From the NCBI GenBank assembly GCA_003388505.1, contig QQVO01000076.1:1-64000 (forward strand): DNA of 64,000 bases, written 5' to 3'. Of the stretch, positions 34,636-45,400 are shown piece after piece. Numbering within the stretch: the stretch's first letter is position 1; each line of letters starts with the position of its first letter. The stretch comes from Planctomycetota bacterium. GTDB lineage: Bacteria > Planctomycetota > Planctomycetia > Planctomycetales > Planctomycetaceae. The notes beneath the pieces were generated by a model that was not told where the DNA came from, did no database searches, and saw only the letters and a list, made by a program, of their open reading frames with translations. The translations under genes and the position numbers were made by a program.

Positions 34636-35481
34636 ATGACGACGCCTTCTCCCTACGATGATCCCGTCCCCCGCGGGTGGAAACTGGTGCAGGGGACGCT
34701 CCGCGTGACCGTGGCGCTCCAGTGCGCGGGGATGGCGGCCGCTCATTTGCACGGGCAGGTCGATTCACCGGTTTTCGATCTGCTCCAGACGTACTACGAG
34801 ATTCCCGAGTCGGCGTTGCCGCAGGCGCAGGACATCGCCGCCTATGCGTTTGCCGCCGCTGCTGTTCTGACGCTGCTGCGGCCCTGCTGGGCGGTGCTGT
34901 TGCCGGTGATCCTCTGGATCGCGGCCTCGGCGGCCGCGCTCGCGGTGGACGAAGACAATGTGATCGCTGCGATCGAGCACACCGTGCGAGTCGCAGCTCC
35001 GGTGGTGCTGCTGCTGGTCGATTTCTGGCCGCCGAGACTCGATTTCTCGATCGGTCGCGCCAAGATCGCGATGGGACTGTTGCAGATTGCGATTATTGTG
35101 TCGCTGGGCGCTCACTCGCTGATGCTGCTTAGGGAATGCGGGAGCCTGGGCGAATACGCATCAGCAATCGAACGGGCCTCGTCCGTCCTGCCGGGCGGAC
35201 CGGCCACAAGCGCGCAATTGGCGCAGGGGCTCGCCGTCGCGTTTGCGATGGACGTCCTGCTGGCAGCCGGACTGTTGCTTTCCCGGTCGCGGCCGATCCT
35301 GTTGATCGCCGTCTGCTGGGGAGTCGTGCTGGCGGCCCTCCCGCTCGCCGCCTCCGGACCGGCCGTCTATTACGAGAGCCTGATACGCGCCGCGGGCACC
35401 GGCGCGCCGCTGGCCCTGCTGTGTTACTGGCTGTTCGCCGTCAAGGACCAGCCGTCGATCATCGTGCCCGGTCGTTCGTAA
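34636..35481 (+). CDS. Polytopic membrane protein of unknown function
   Basis: The protein has 281 residues from the ATG at 34636. I count about seven hydrophobic segments, near residues 26-42, 68-84 (AYAFAAAAVLTLL), 88-108 (VLLPVILWIAASAAALAV), 117-131, 145-165 (GLLQIAIIVSLGAHSLMLL), 193-213 and 219-239, and one near 250-268. No catalytic motif is visible. It is transcribed divergently from the AsmA-like gene, and converges with pcm with only seven bases between the stops. Confidence 0.7.
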   Translation: MTTPSPYDDPVPRGWKLVQGTLRVTVALQCAGMAAAHLHGQVDSPVFDLLQTYYEIPESALPQAQDIAAYAFAAAAVLTLLRPCWAVLLPVILWIAASAAALAVDEDNVIAAIEHTVRVAAPVVLLLVDFWPPRLDFSIGRAKIAMGLLQIAIIVSLGAHSLMLLRECGSLGEYASAIERASSVLPGGPATSAQLAQGLAVAFAMDVLLAAGLLLSRSRPILLIAVCWGVVLAALPLAASGPAVYYESLIRAAGTGAPLALLCYWLFAVKDQPSIIVPGRS

Positions 35482-35488
35482 CAGATTC

Positions 35489-36148
35489 TCACTCCGGCCG
35501 GGTCCATCCCGCGTCTCCGATCAGCGGCACGAACCGGCAACCGCCGGCCTCCTCGATGACCGGGCCCTGCGGTTCCCTGGTGACGGTTTTCAGAATCTGC
35601 AGCCCCTGGTCGCCGACTGGAATGACAAGCCGTCCTCCTTCTCTCAACTGACGGTAGAGCGGCGCCGGCACGTCGGGCGCGCCGGCCGTCACGATGATCC
35701 CGTCGAACGGCGCGGCCTCTGCGCAGCCGAGTGTTCCGTCGCCGATCCGGAATTCGATATTCTTGTAACCGAGTTCGCGCAGCGTCTTCTCGGCACGCTC
35801 CGCGAGACCGGGCAGGCGTTCGATGGTGACGACCTGCGCTGCGAGTTCCGCGAGAATCGCCGCCTGATATCCGCTGCCTGTTCCGACTTCCAGGACGGTT
35901 TCGGCGCCGGTCAGTTTCAGTTGCTGGGTCATCAGGGCGACCATCAGCGGCTGGCTGATCGTCTGGTCTTCGCCGATGGCCAGCGCGTTGTTGTCGTACG
36001 CCGCCGGTTGCAGTTCGGGCGGGAGAAAACGCTCGCGCGGGACACTGCGGATGGCGGCGAGCACGCGGCGGTCTGAAACTCCGCGGGCCGCCAGCAATTC
36101 GCAGAGTTCTTCGCGTTCGCGTCGTCGGTCAGCGTTCGACATATTCAT
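35489..36148 (-). CDS. pcm: Protein-L-isoaspartate O-methyltransferase
   Basis: The protein has 219 residues from the ATG at 36148 (Met3 also possible), the usual PCMT length. Motifs: VPRERFLPPEL (36-46), GEDQTISQPLMVALMTQQL (59-77, the substrate-binding region), LEVGTGSGYQAAILA (86-100, SAM motif I), FDGIIVTAGAPDVPAPL (motif II) and GGRLVIPVG (motif III). It repairs isoaspartyl residues in aged proteins. It stands alone on this strand with 225 bases to recJ. Confidence 0.94.
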   Translation of the reverse strand: MNMSNADRRREREELCELLAARGVSDRRVLAAIRSVPRERFLPPELQPAAYDNNALAIGEDQTISQPLMVALMTQQLKLTGAETVLEVGTGSGYQAAILAELAAQVVTIERLPGLAERAEKTLRELGYKNIEFRIGDGTLGCAEAAPFDGIIVTAGAPDVPAPLYRQLREGGRLVIPVGDQGLQILKTVTREPQGPVIEEAGGCRFVPLIGDAGWTRPE

Positions 36149-36372
36149 TGCGCCTCTGCGGTGTCCGGATTGGCCCTGTGTATTCCGGAATCGGCCGTCT
36201 CCGGCGGTACTCGATCGTGCCGGCGTCTGGTCGTGTTCGTGCCGTTGTTCGCAATCTTTGACGGCGCCAGAGTCACTCCAGAAATTTGAAATCTGCATGC
36301 GCATTGTAGCAACGGCGCGCCGTCACAAGCGCTCGCAGATCAGTCTGAGGAGACGTCTGCTTGTGGGCGGCG

Positions 36373-38133
36373 TCAGCGAGAGGATGCGGGCTGCTCCGCC
36401 GGTGACCAGGCGTGGAGACGCAGTTCCACCGAAGCGTACCCATTGAAGTGATTGAGGCCCGGCGAAAAGCAGATCGACAGTCCGTCGCCAGCCCGATCGA
36501 GTTCTTCCGCCCAGTCGCCTTTTCCGAAGGCGACGCACCGCAGCACCTTGTCGCCTTGCCTCACGCGGATCGAGAGGTGCCGATCGCCGCCACCCATCCG
36601 GCGGGCCGGTTCGGCCAGTTGCACGCCGCTAGTGACAAACGTCGGCCGTTCGTGCTCACATCCAAACGGCCCCAACTGTTCAAGTTCCTTCACGGCCCGA
36701 TGTGTGAGGTCGGCAAGCTGGACCTCTGCATCGACGTGCAGGCTCGGCTCGTGGCTGGGCCCGCATTCCGGTTCGCCCGCGACCTCCGCGAGCGACCGGC
36801 GGAAGGCCTCCACCGCCTCGGAGCGAATCCTCAGTCCCACGGCGGCCTGGTGTCCACCGAAGCCCTCCAAGTGTTCTTGACATGCGGAAACGGCCCGATG
36901 CAGGTCAAAGCCGTTGTAGCTTCGCCCCGATCCCTGACCGATCTCCTGCTGCTTGTTGAAGGCGATCATCACCGCCGGGCGCCCGAAGTGTTCGGCGATG
37001 CGCCCGGCCACGATCCCGATTACGCCGGGATGCCATTCGTCGTGGGCGAGAACCAGCGCGGCGTCTTCCCCCCACGATTCGTGTTCCTCGACCAGATCTT
37101 TCGCCTGGCGAAAGATTTTTCGTTCAACCGTCTGGCGGTTCTTGTTGAGTTGGTCGACATAGTCTGCCAGTTGGGAGGCGCGCTCGCGGTTGTCCGTGGT
37201 GAGCAATTCCACCGCCAGCCGTGCCTGCCCCAAACGGCCGGCGGCGTTGATCCGGGGGGCGAGCCCGAAGCCGATGTCCTCGGCCGTCAGTTCCGGTTTT
37301 TCGCGAAGTCCGGCTGCGTCCAAGAGCATCGGCATCCCGGCGATCGGCATTTCGCGGAGCGCCCCGAGCCCGTAGCGCACGATGATGCGATTCTCGCCTT
37401 TGAGCGGCACGACATCGGCGACGGTTCCCAGCGCCGCCAGCCCGACGGCCGATTTCAGGAACTCCCGCATCGCGGGCGACGCGCGCTCGCCGTCCCCCAG
37501 TCGCTGGCACACCGCCCACGCCAGCTTGAATGCGACTCCCGCCCCACACAGATCCCCGAAGGGATATCTGCTTTCCGGCAGCCGGGGATGGACCAGGCAC
37601 GCCGCTTCGGGCAACGACTCGGCGAACGTGTGGTGGTCGGTCACGATCATTTCCAGGCCGAGTTGCGCGGCGAGTCGCGCCTCTTCCAGGCTGGCGACTC
37701 CGCAATCGACCGTGATCAGCAACCGGTCTGGATCTTCTGCATGCAATTGCCGCACCGCGTCGGCATTCAGCCCGTATCCCTCTTCCATGCGGCACGGGAT
37801 GTAGTAATCGACGCGTCCGCCGCTCAGTTTCAGACAATGCCACAGAATGCTGGTGGCGGTGACGCCGTCGACGTCGTAGTCCCCATAGATTGTGATCCTC
37901 CGCTTCGCTTTGATTGCGGCGGCGATGCGATCGGCGGCGTCGCCTGCGCCCGGCAGGAGGTTCGGGTCGACCAGGTCATTGATGTCGACCGAGAGAAACC
38001 GCCGGGCGTCTTCGCCCGACGTGCAGCCGCGGGCGGCAAGAACCTGGGCCAGCAAGGGAGAACACCGCATCTCCCGGGTGATTCGAGCGACGATGCTGCG
38101 GTCGTGTGGCGCAATGCTCCAGCGCATTGACAT
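36373..38133 (-). CDS. recJ: Single-stranded-DNA-specific exonuclease RecJ
   Basis: The protein has 586 residues from the ATG at 38133, the normal length. DHH-family motifs: YGDYDVDGVTATSIL (83-97, motif I), LLITVDCGVAS (138-148), IVTDHHTF with DHH at 166-168 (motif III), then GDLCGAGVAFKLAW and LAPRINAAGRLG. The C-terminal DHHA1 region contains GSGRSYNGFDLHRAVSACQEHLEGFGGHQAAVGL, with the GGH motif. An OB-fold domain follows (residues 470-586). RecJ acts in recombination and repair. The frame is open upstream to 38427, but the added residues are not RecJ-like. Confidence 0.95.
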   Translation of the reverse strand: MSMRWSIAPHDRSIVARITREMRCSPLLAQVLAARGCTSGEDARRFLSVDINDLVDPNLLPGAGDAADRIAAAIKAKRRITIYGDYDVDGVTATSILWHCLKLSGGRVDYYIPCRMEEGYGLNADAVRQLHAEDPDRLLITVDCGVASLEEARLAAQLGLEMIVTDHHTFAESLPEAACLVHPRLPESRYPFGDLCGAGVAFKLAWAVCQRLGDGERASPAMREFLKSAVGLAALGTVADVVPLKGENRIIVRYGLGALREMPIAGMPMLLDAAGLREKPELTAEDIGFGLAPRINAAGRLGQARLAVELLTTDNRERASQLADYVDQLNKNRQTVERKIFRQAKDLVEEHESWGEDAALVLAHDEWHPGVIGIVAGRIAEHFGRPAVMIAFNKQQEIGQGSGRSYNGFDLHRAVSACQEHLEGFGGHQAAVGLRIRSEAVEAFRRSLAEVAGEPECGPSHEPSLHVDAEVQLADLTHRAVKELEQLGPFGCEHERPTFVTSGVQLAEPARRMGGGDRHLSIRVRQGDKVLRCVAFGKGDWAEELDRAGDGLSICFSPGLNHFNGYASVELRLHAWSPAEQPASSR

Positions 38134-38429
38134 GGGTGTTCGACTCCGTTCTATCGCGTCGAGCCGGGCTCGCGCGTTGAATCTGAAAACGGCCGACTCC
38201 GCCGGCCTGCGACGATCGGGTGTACGCAATTCCCAGCCCGGCATGCCGCGGACGTGGGGCGTTGATTGGCGCGCGTGATTACAGCAAACTGACGCGGCAG
38301 GGTCAAAGCCGTCGCTTGGAAGCGGCGTGTTGAGGGGCGACCTGGCGGGCCGCTTGCCGCGCGACGCCCCGTCTCCGTAGCATGCAGAGCAACAGACCTG
38401 CCGTTCGTTGTATCGAGAGACCGACACTC

Positions 38430-41390
38430 ATGCCGACTTTTCTCCGCGTTTCCTGCTTGCTTACGTCGATGATTCTCTGCTCTGCGGGCTTTGGCGCTGA
38501 CGAGCCTGTGAAGCGAGAAATCCCTCAAAGTCCTGTCCCTGCCGAAGAAACGCTGGAACTTTTCGAACTTCACCCCGATTGCCGTATTGAACTCGTCGCG
38601 GCGGAGCCGGACGTGATCGACCCGGTGCACATCGCCTTCGACGTGCGCGGGCGAATGTGGGTTGTCGAGTACACCGACTATCCCAACGGCCCGGCCGAGG
38701 GCGAGCCGGGGCTTTCACGGATTCGGGTGTTGACCGATGACGATGGCGACGGCCGCTTTGAGAATGCGCAAATCTTCGCTGACAAGCTGCTCTTCGCCAA
38801 CGGGCTGATGCTCTTCCGCGATGGAGTGATCGTGACCACCGACGGCTCGGTCGTCTTTATGCGCGACGCAGACGGAGACGGTCGCGTCGACGAGAAGCTG
38901 TTGCTCTTTACCGGCTTCAAGAAAGAGAACCCTCAGCTTCGGGCGAATCATCCGACGTTTGCACTCGACAACCACATCTACGTCGCGAACGGTCTGCGGG
39001 GCGGTGAAGTGATTGCCGGCGACGGCTGGGCTGAGTTCTTTGACCAGCCCGCCGAGACGAAACACGAACCGGTCTCGCTCAGCGGGCGGGACTTCCGTTT
39101 CGATCCGCGCAGCGGGGAATACGAGGCGATTTCGGGCGTGGGGCAGTTCGGGGTGACATTCGATGACTGGGGCAATCGCTTCGTGTGCAGCAACCGCAAC
39201 CCGTGCGATCACGTTGTGCTCGAGGAGCGGTATCTGCGGCGGAATCCTGATGTTGCAGTGTCACGGGTGGTGGAAGTCGTCTCTCCCGCGGGAGTCGACT
39301 CGGCGATCTTTCCGATCAGCCGGTTCTGGACGACATCGAACCTGCACGCCGGCCAGTTTACGGCGGCCTGCGGCGTCTGCATTAATCGCGGGACCGCCTT
39401 GCCTCCGGCGATGCACGGCAACAGCTTCACCTGCGACCCGACCGGGAACCTGGTGCACCGGGACGTCCTCAAACCGCACGGCGCGACCTTCTCGGCGGAG
39501 TACGGTCGCGAGGGAATCGAATTTCTGGCGACAACCGACGAGTGGTGCCGGCCTGTCAATCTCACGATCGGTCCCGACGGCGCACTCTATGTGGTCGACA
39601 TGCACCGGGCCGTCATCGAGCATCCGCAGTTTATGCCCGAAGAGTTGAAGAACCGCCCTGACCTGACCTTCGGTACCGACCGGGGACGGATCTACCGCAT
39701 CGTGGCGAAGGACCACGAATCGAATTTCACGGCGACTGCGCCGGCCGATGCCGAACCGCCGGACCTGTTCGCAATGCTCGACCATGAGAACTCGTGGCAG
39801 CGGGACGCGGCGCACCGGTTGCTGTTTGAGCGCGGCGACAGTTCGGACGAGACGAAACAACAGCTGAACGCAGTATTCGTGACCGGTTCGCCGCACGGCA
39901 GGTTGCACGCCCTGTGGCTGCTGGATGGCCTCGGGATTCTCGACCGCGACGTCGTCGTGAAGGCGCTGGACGATCCTCACCCGCGCGTTGTCGAGAACGC
40001 CGTGCGTCTGGCCGAACTGAGCTTTCCGGAAGACGCGGAATTCGGTGAGCGAGTGCTGGCGGTGGCCGAGTCGACCGACGACTTACGACTGAAGTTTCAG
40101 TGCATTCTGAGCCTGACGGGGTTCTTTCCGTCGTCCGACTCCTACGACATGCTCGCGCAGGCCACACTCAATCCGGAGTCCGGGTTCTGGATGCGGACCG
40201 CTGTTGCGCTGGCGACGGACAGTCCGGGCGACGTGCTCACACGGATTCTCCGGGAGGTGCCCCTGCATCCCGCGACCGTCGAAACTCGGGTCTCCGACAT
40301 CGTGCGCGAGTTTGCAGTGCTTGCGGGCGTACAAAGTGATGAAGCAGTCGAAGCTGTCCTCGTGGCCCGATCTCATCTTCCGGCATCGGTCCAGGTCGCC
40401 TGTCTCACGGGACTCGGGCAAGGTATGCGGCGGCGCGGTCAACAGTTGTCCGATCTCGCGGCCCCCGCGCTCTTCGATCTTCCGGCTGTTCAATTGCGGC
40501 ATCATCACAGGTACAAGGACCCGGCGGACCGCATTCTGGCGGCGCGGGCGCTCGAATTCGCTCCGGCGAGGTTTGCTGCCTCGTTGTATGAGGCCGGCCT
40601 CGACGACCCGGATCAATCGGTGCAAATTGCGGTGATCGACGTTCTCTCGCGCAGGGGGGATGAAGCGATCGGTCCCGTTCTCGTCGAACGCCTCGGCACG
40701 GCGACTCCCACAATCCGCCAGGCGATGATTTCGGCCATGCTCGCCAATTCGAGCCGCACCCGCCTGCTGTTGAACGAGATCGAAGCGGGCAACATCTCGC
40801 CGCGCGAGATCGATCCACCGCAGGCCAATCGCTTGCGTAATCACGGCGACGAAGAGATTCGCGGCCTGGCGCAGAAGCTGCTCGTTGTGCAGACCGCCGC
40901 CGACCGGGAAGAGGTGATCGCCAGATATCGCGACGCGCTGACGATCGAATCCGATCCGAATCGCGGTCGGACCGTCTTCATCAAGAACTGTCAGCAGTGC
41001 CACAAGGTCGGCGACGTGGGCGTTGACGTCGCCCCGGACATTTCCGACTCGCGAACCAAGACGGCCGAGCAGCTTCTGGTTTCGATTCTCGACCCCAACC
41101 GCGCCATCGACAATAACTATTTCAGCTTCAGCATCGTCGACCTTGACGGCGTTGTCCATACAGGCGTGATTTCCGCAGAGACGGCGACCACGGTGACGCT
41201 TAAGCAGCCCGAGGGCAAGCAGGTCACGATCCTCCGCAGCGACATCGACGAACTGAAGTCCAACGGCGTTTCCCTGATGCCGGTCGGCCTCGAACAGAAA
41301 CTGACCGTTGAAGAGATGGCCGACCTGATTTCATTCATCAAGAACTGGCGCTACCTCGACGGCGTCGTCCCGAAGGAAGTCATTCGTTGA
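38430..41390 (+). CDS. PVC-type haem-binding CxxCH protein with dehydrogenase-like N-terminus
   Basis: The protein has 986 residues with a signal peptide at 1-23. Residues about 40-410 form the membrane-bound-dehydrogenase-like propeller domain seen in the PVC superphylum (HIAFDVRGRMWVVEYTDYP, GLSRIRVLTDDDGDGRF, DGSVVFMRDADGDGRVD; the DDDGDGR repeats resemble Ca sites). A HEAT-like helical repeat region follows (about 440-830), and a cytochrome-c-like domain carries C854QQC857H858 in the sequence NCQQCHKVGDVG. The C-terminal tail DLISFIKNWRYLDG is typical. It likely transfers electrons in the periplasm from an unknown substrate. An oxidoreductase gene follows 14 bases downstream. Confidence 0.92.
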   Translation: MPTFLRVSCLLTSMILCSAGFGADEPVKREIPQSPVPAEETLELFELHPDCRIELVAAEPDVIDPVHIAFDVRGRMWVVEYTDYPNGPAEGEPGLSRIRVLTDDDGDGRFENAQIFADKLLFANGLMLFRDGVIVTTDGSVVFMRDADGDGRVDEKLLLFTGFKKENPQLRANHPTFALDNHIYVANGLRGGEVIAGDGWAEFFDQPAETKHEPVSLSGRDFRFDPRSGEYEAISGVGQFGVTFDDWGNRFVCSNRNPCDHVVLEERYLRRNPDVAVSRVVEVVSPAGVDSAIFPISRFWTTSNLHAGQFTAACGVCINRGTALPPAMHGNSFTCDPTGNLVHRDVLKPHGATFSAEYGREGIEFLATTDEWCRPVNLTIGPDGALYVVDMHRAVIEHPQFMPEELKNRPDLTFGTDRGRIYRIVAKDHESNFTATAPADAEPPDLFAMLDHENSWQRDAAHRLLFERGDSSDETKQQLNAVFVTGSPHGRLHALWLLDGLGILDRDVVVKALDDPHPRVVENAVRLAELSFPEDAEFGERVLAVAESTDDLRLKFQCILSLTGFFPSSDSYDMLAQATLNPESGFWMRTAVALATDSPGDVLTRILREVPLHPATVETRVSDIVREFAVLAGVQSDEAVEAVLVARSHLPASVQVACLTGLGQGMRRRGQQLSDLAAPALFDLPAVQLRHHHRYKDPADRILAARALEFAPARFAASLYEAGLDDPDQSVQIAVIDVLSRRGDEAIGPVLVERLGTATPTIRQAMISAMLANSSRTRLLLNEIEAGNISPREIDPPQANRLRNHGDEEIRGLAQKLLVVQTAADREEVIARYRDALTIESDPNRGRTVFIKNCQQCHKVGDVGVDVAPDISDSRTKTAEQLLVSILDPNRAIDNNYFSFSIVDLDGVVHTGVISAETATTVTLKQPEGKQVTILRSDIDELKSNGVSLMPVGLEQKLTVEEMADLISFIKNWRYLDGVVPKEVIR

Positions 41391-41403
41391 AGGAGAGATC
41401 GCG

Positions 41404-42462
41404 ATGCCGGAGCAGATCAAGGTCGGCATCCTGACACACGCCGGGGGAGCGCATGTCGAGGCGTATCTGCAGGCGCTGGCCGAAACGGAGGCGTGTTCCT
41501 CCGTTGCTCTCTGCGATCCTGACGGCCGATGGGATGAAGACGCCGCCGCAGCGCTGGGCGAAAAGCTGACGGCGACCTACGACGCGCCCGAAGAACTCCT
41601 GGATCGGGAACGGCCCGGCATGGCGCTCGTGACAATGGAGGCGGCGCTCGCCCCGCCCGTGATAGACGCCGCCCTGGAGGCGGGCTGCCACGTCTTTGCA
41701 GAGAAGCCGGCCTGCACGCGCGTGGAGGACTTTGAGCCGCTTGTTCGGAAGGCCGACAGCAAGCACCGGCACCTGATGCTGGCTCTGGCGAACCGGACGA
41801 ATCCGGAGATTGTCGAAGCCGGGCGACTGATCCGTGCCGGAGCGATCGGACGGATGTTCGGGGTCGAAATCCATCTCATCGCCGATCAGACGCGGCTGAC
41901 CCGGGAGGCCTATCATCAGCAATGGTTTGCGAGTAAAGAGCGCGCGGGCGGCGGACACCTCATCTGGCTGGGGATCCACTGGCTCGATCTGGCGATGCAG
42001 TTGACCGGATCGGACGTCTCGCAGGCAGCCGGTTTTGTCAGCAACGTCGGTGGCCAGCCGATCAATGTTGAAGACTCGGCTGTCGCGGCGCTTCAGTTTG
42101 AGGCGGGGTTTCTCGGCACAGTCACCTCGGGGTACTACCTGGATCGCGGCTACCACTCGCACATCAAGCTGTGGGGATCGGCCGGCTGGATGCACATCGA
42201 CTCCATGGACGAGGAGCCGCTGCAGTGGTATTCCACCCAAGGCGATCACGCAGGGGAGGTCCAGAGCTGGTCAGGTTCGAAGGAGCCACGCGGCTACACA
42301 CCGTTCGTGCGAGCCGCTGTCAAAGCGTGCGCCGAGATGTCGGACCCGCCGATCAGCACGGCCCACAGCCTGCGGGCGCTCCGCACTGTGTTCGCGATCT
42401 ACGATGCCGCGCACAGCGGACGGACCGCAAACGTGACGTCAACCGAAACGATCGCCCAGTGA
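41404..42462 (+). CDS. Gfo/Idh/MocA-type oxidoreductase
   Basis: The protein has 352 residues. A Rossmann NAD(P) domain at 1-120 starts VGILTHAGGAHVEAYLQAL, and the family signature GCHVFAEKPACT (97-108) holds the Glu-Lys-Pro. The C-terminal domain has GGGHLIWLGIHWLDLAMQLTG, where the two His residues fit the catalytic region. The first Gly motif (GILTHAGGAH) departs from the usual G-x-G-x-x-G. It starts 14 bases after the PVC cytochrome-like gene and should be co-transcribed; together they suggest oxidation of a sugar or sugar alcohol (inference). Confidence 0.88.
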   Translation: MPEQIKVGILTHAGGAHVEAYLQALAETEACSSVALCDPDGRWDEDAAAALGEKLTATYDAPEELLDRERPGMALVTMEAALAPPVIDAALEAGCHVFAEKPACTRVEDFEPLVRKADSKHRHLMLALANRTNPEIVEAGRLIRAGAIGRMFGVEIHLIADQTRLTREAYHQQWFASKERAGGGHLIWLGIHWLDLAMQLTGSDVSQAAGFVSNVGGQPINVEDSAVAALQFEAGFLGTVTSGYYLDRGYHSHIKLWGSAGWMHIDSMDEEPLQWYSTQGDHAGEVQSWSGSKEPRGYTPFVRAAVKACAEMSDPPISTAHSLRALRTVFAIYDAAHSGRTANVTSTETIAQ

Positions 42463-42482
42463 GCGGAATCCTTGTTCTCTGA

Positions 42483-45400
42483 TCAAGTCGGCGCCCAGTC
42501 TGCGCTGGGCAAAGCTGGTGACGGCTCTTCCTGCCGGTCCTGCTCGTACGTTTCCTCGGAGGCCCGGCCGTTGCCGCCGGGAGAGCCGGGCGAACCGGTC
42601 TCGTCCGTGAACACGACCGGTTGCCCCAGGATGACGCGGCCGTAGAGGGAGTACATCACGGGCACGAGAATCAATACCAGCGCCGTGGAAAGCAACAGCC
42701 CGAAGCAGATGCTGTTGGCCATCGGAATCAGAATCTGGGCCTGAAACGATCGTTCCGTGAGGATCGGCAAGAGCCCCGCGATCGTGGTCATCGACGTCAA
42801 CAGCACCGGACGGAAACGGCGACGGCCCGCCTCCAGAATCGCCGTCCCGAGTGGAACGCCGCCCCGGACGCGCGAGTTGATAAAGTCGACCAGCACAATC
42901 GAATCGTTGACGACGACCCCGGTCAGCGCCACCAGACCGAGCAGACTGAAAATCGTCAGCGTCAACCCCATCGCGGCGTGTCCCCACAAGGCGCCGATCA
43001 CGCCGAACGGAATCACGGCCATGATAATCAACGGCTGCATGTACGACCGGAATTCAAGAGTGAGGAGGACGAACGTCGCGAGCAGCGCCACTCCGAGACC
43101 GACCATCAGGCTCCGGACCGACTCCTGGGATTGCTCCTGCTGCCCCTCCCACCGGACGCTCACCGCCGGATACTCCTCGAGCAATTCCGGCATGAAATCG
43201 GCCTGCATCGCACCCACAACATCGCTGGCCACCGCGACGCTGTCGTCCACGTCCGCAGAGATGGTGATCGAGCGCTTCTGCTCGATGCGATTGATTTCCG
43301 AATACCCTCGCTCCAGCTTGACCTCGGCCAACTCCGTCACGGGGCGCTTCACTCCGTCCCCCGTATCGACTCGCAGTTCGGAAAAGTTCGCCAACTGCCG
43401 GCGCTCTTCCTCAGGGTAACGCACCATCAGTTTCACTTCGTGACGCCCACGTTGCAGACGCATTACCTCCTCGCCGTAGTAGGCGGCGCGAACCGCGCCG
43501 GCCACGTCCTGCAGCGGGACGCCCATCGCCCGGGCGCTGTCCCGAACCTGGATCTGCATCTCCCATTTACCGGGACGTGAGTCGTCCGAGATGTCGTTGA
43601 CTCCCGCGAACGACGCCAGCTTCGCCTTGCAGGCCTCGACGGCGGATTCCAGTTCGTCCATGTGCTCGGCATTTGCCAGCAGCTTGAATTCGATCGATTT
43701 CCCGCCCGGTCCCATGGCGACCGCGCTGAAGGACAGGTCTTCCACGCCGGCGACCTGGCCGACCGCCGACCGCCAGTCGTCGATCACCTGTTGGCTGGTC
43801 ATCGTCCGCGCTTCGCTCGGCAGGAGTTCTGCCACGATCGACCCGACGTGCCCTCCGGACGTGAGGTCCTCGTTGCCGCCGGGCGACCCCCCGGTGACCT
43901 GACCGACTTGCCGGTAGGTCAATTCCACCGGGCGAATCCCGTCCGATTCCTGGTAGCGGTCGTTGAGGGACTGGAGCGCCTGCTCAATCCGACGAGTCGC
44001 TTTGTCGGTGATGTGTGCCGGCGTGCCGTCCGGAAACACAATCTGCGCCTGGATCAGGCGCGAATCGAGCTTGGGGAAAAAGTCCCAGGGCGTCGTGCCG
44101 TTGGTGACCAGGCTTGCGGACGCGACGAGCAGCGCCACGCCGCCGCTCATCGTGATGCCCGGCCAACGGAGGCAAAGCCGCAGCGCCGGCTGGTACGTGT
44201 GTTCGATGAGCCATTCCAACAGTTTTCCGAAGCCGTCGCTGACCCAGTGAAAGACAGTCCCCGCACGGCGAAACGGATAGAAGAGGTGATCCGCGAGAAA
44301 CGCACACAAGACGAATGGCGGCGCAACGATCCACCGCAACAGCGGCGAGCGGAGTCCTCTCCGCCAATGCCGGGCGCGCTGCGTCAGAGTGCGTGACTTC
44401 TCTCCCGCCCGGCCGTGCGCCAGGTGACACGGAAGCACGAGCGAACTCTCCAGCAGCGAGATCACCAGCATGGCGATCATCGCGATCGGCAGGACTGCGA
44501 AGAACTTCCCCATCACCCCCGTGACGAAGAACATCGGCATGAAGGCGAACACCGTCGACGTGATCGACGTGACGACCGACGGCAACACTTCCACCGTGCC
44601 GTCGACCGCGGCCTGCAGATACTTCTTGCCCTGCTCGCGATGGGCGTAGATGTTCTCGCCGATCACGATGGCGTCATCGACCACGATGCCGAGCGCGATC
44701 AGGAACGAGAACATCGACAGCATGTTGAGCGTCTGGTCGAGTTGCCACAGCACCGCGCAGGCTCCGAGCACGGAAATCGGAATGCCCAGCGCCACCCAGA
44801 AGGCGAGTCGGATCTCCAGAAACAGCGCAAGTACGAGGAACACCAGGAGCAATCCCTGCAAGCCGTTCTTGATCAGCAGTTGCAGGCGGTCGTTGACGTT
44901 GATCGAACTGTCGCCCCAGAGTTGGAACGAATAGCCCGCCGGCAGAGATTTCGCGTCCACGTACTCGCGGACCGCCTCTGTCATGGCGAGCAGGTCCTCT
45001 CGATCGGCGGCTTTGATGGCGATCGCCAGACCCGGCCGGCCGTTAATCCGGCTGATCGACGTCGTGTCGATGAATTCGTCGCGGACCGTCCCCAGGTCGC
45101 CGACTGTCAGAACGACTCCCTCGGGCGTCGTGATCAGAGGAATCTCGGCGATTTCTTCACCGCGGACTCTCTTGTTCTTGCCGCGCAACAGGAATTCCTG
45201 TGATTCTGCGCGGATGTTCCCGCCGGGAAGTTCAAGATTCTGCCAGCGGATCCTGCGGGCCACGTCTTGCAGCGTCAGGCCGTACTCTCGCAGGGTCGAT
45301 TCGGAAATCTCGACGTCGATTTGAAACTCCCGCGCCCCCTGGATATCTGCCACCGAGATCTGCGGGATAATCAGCAATTCGTCACGGACCGTTTCCGTCA

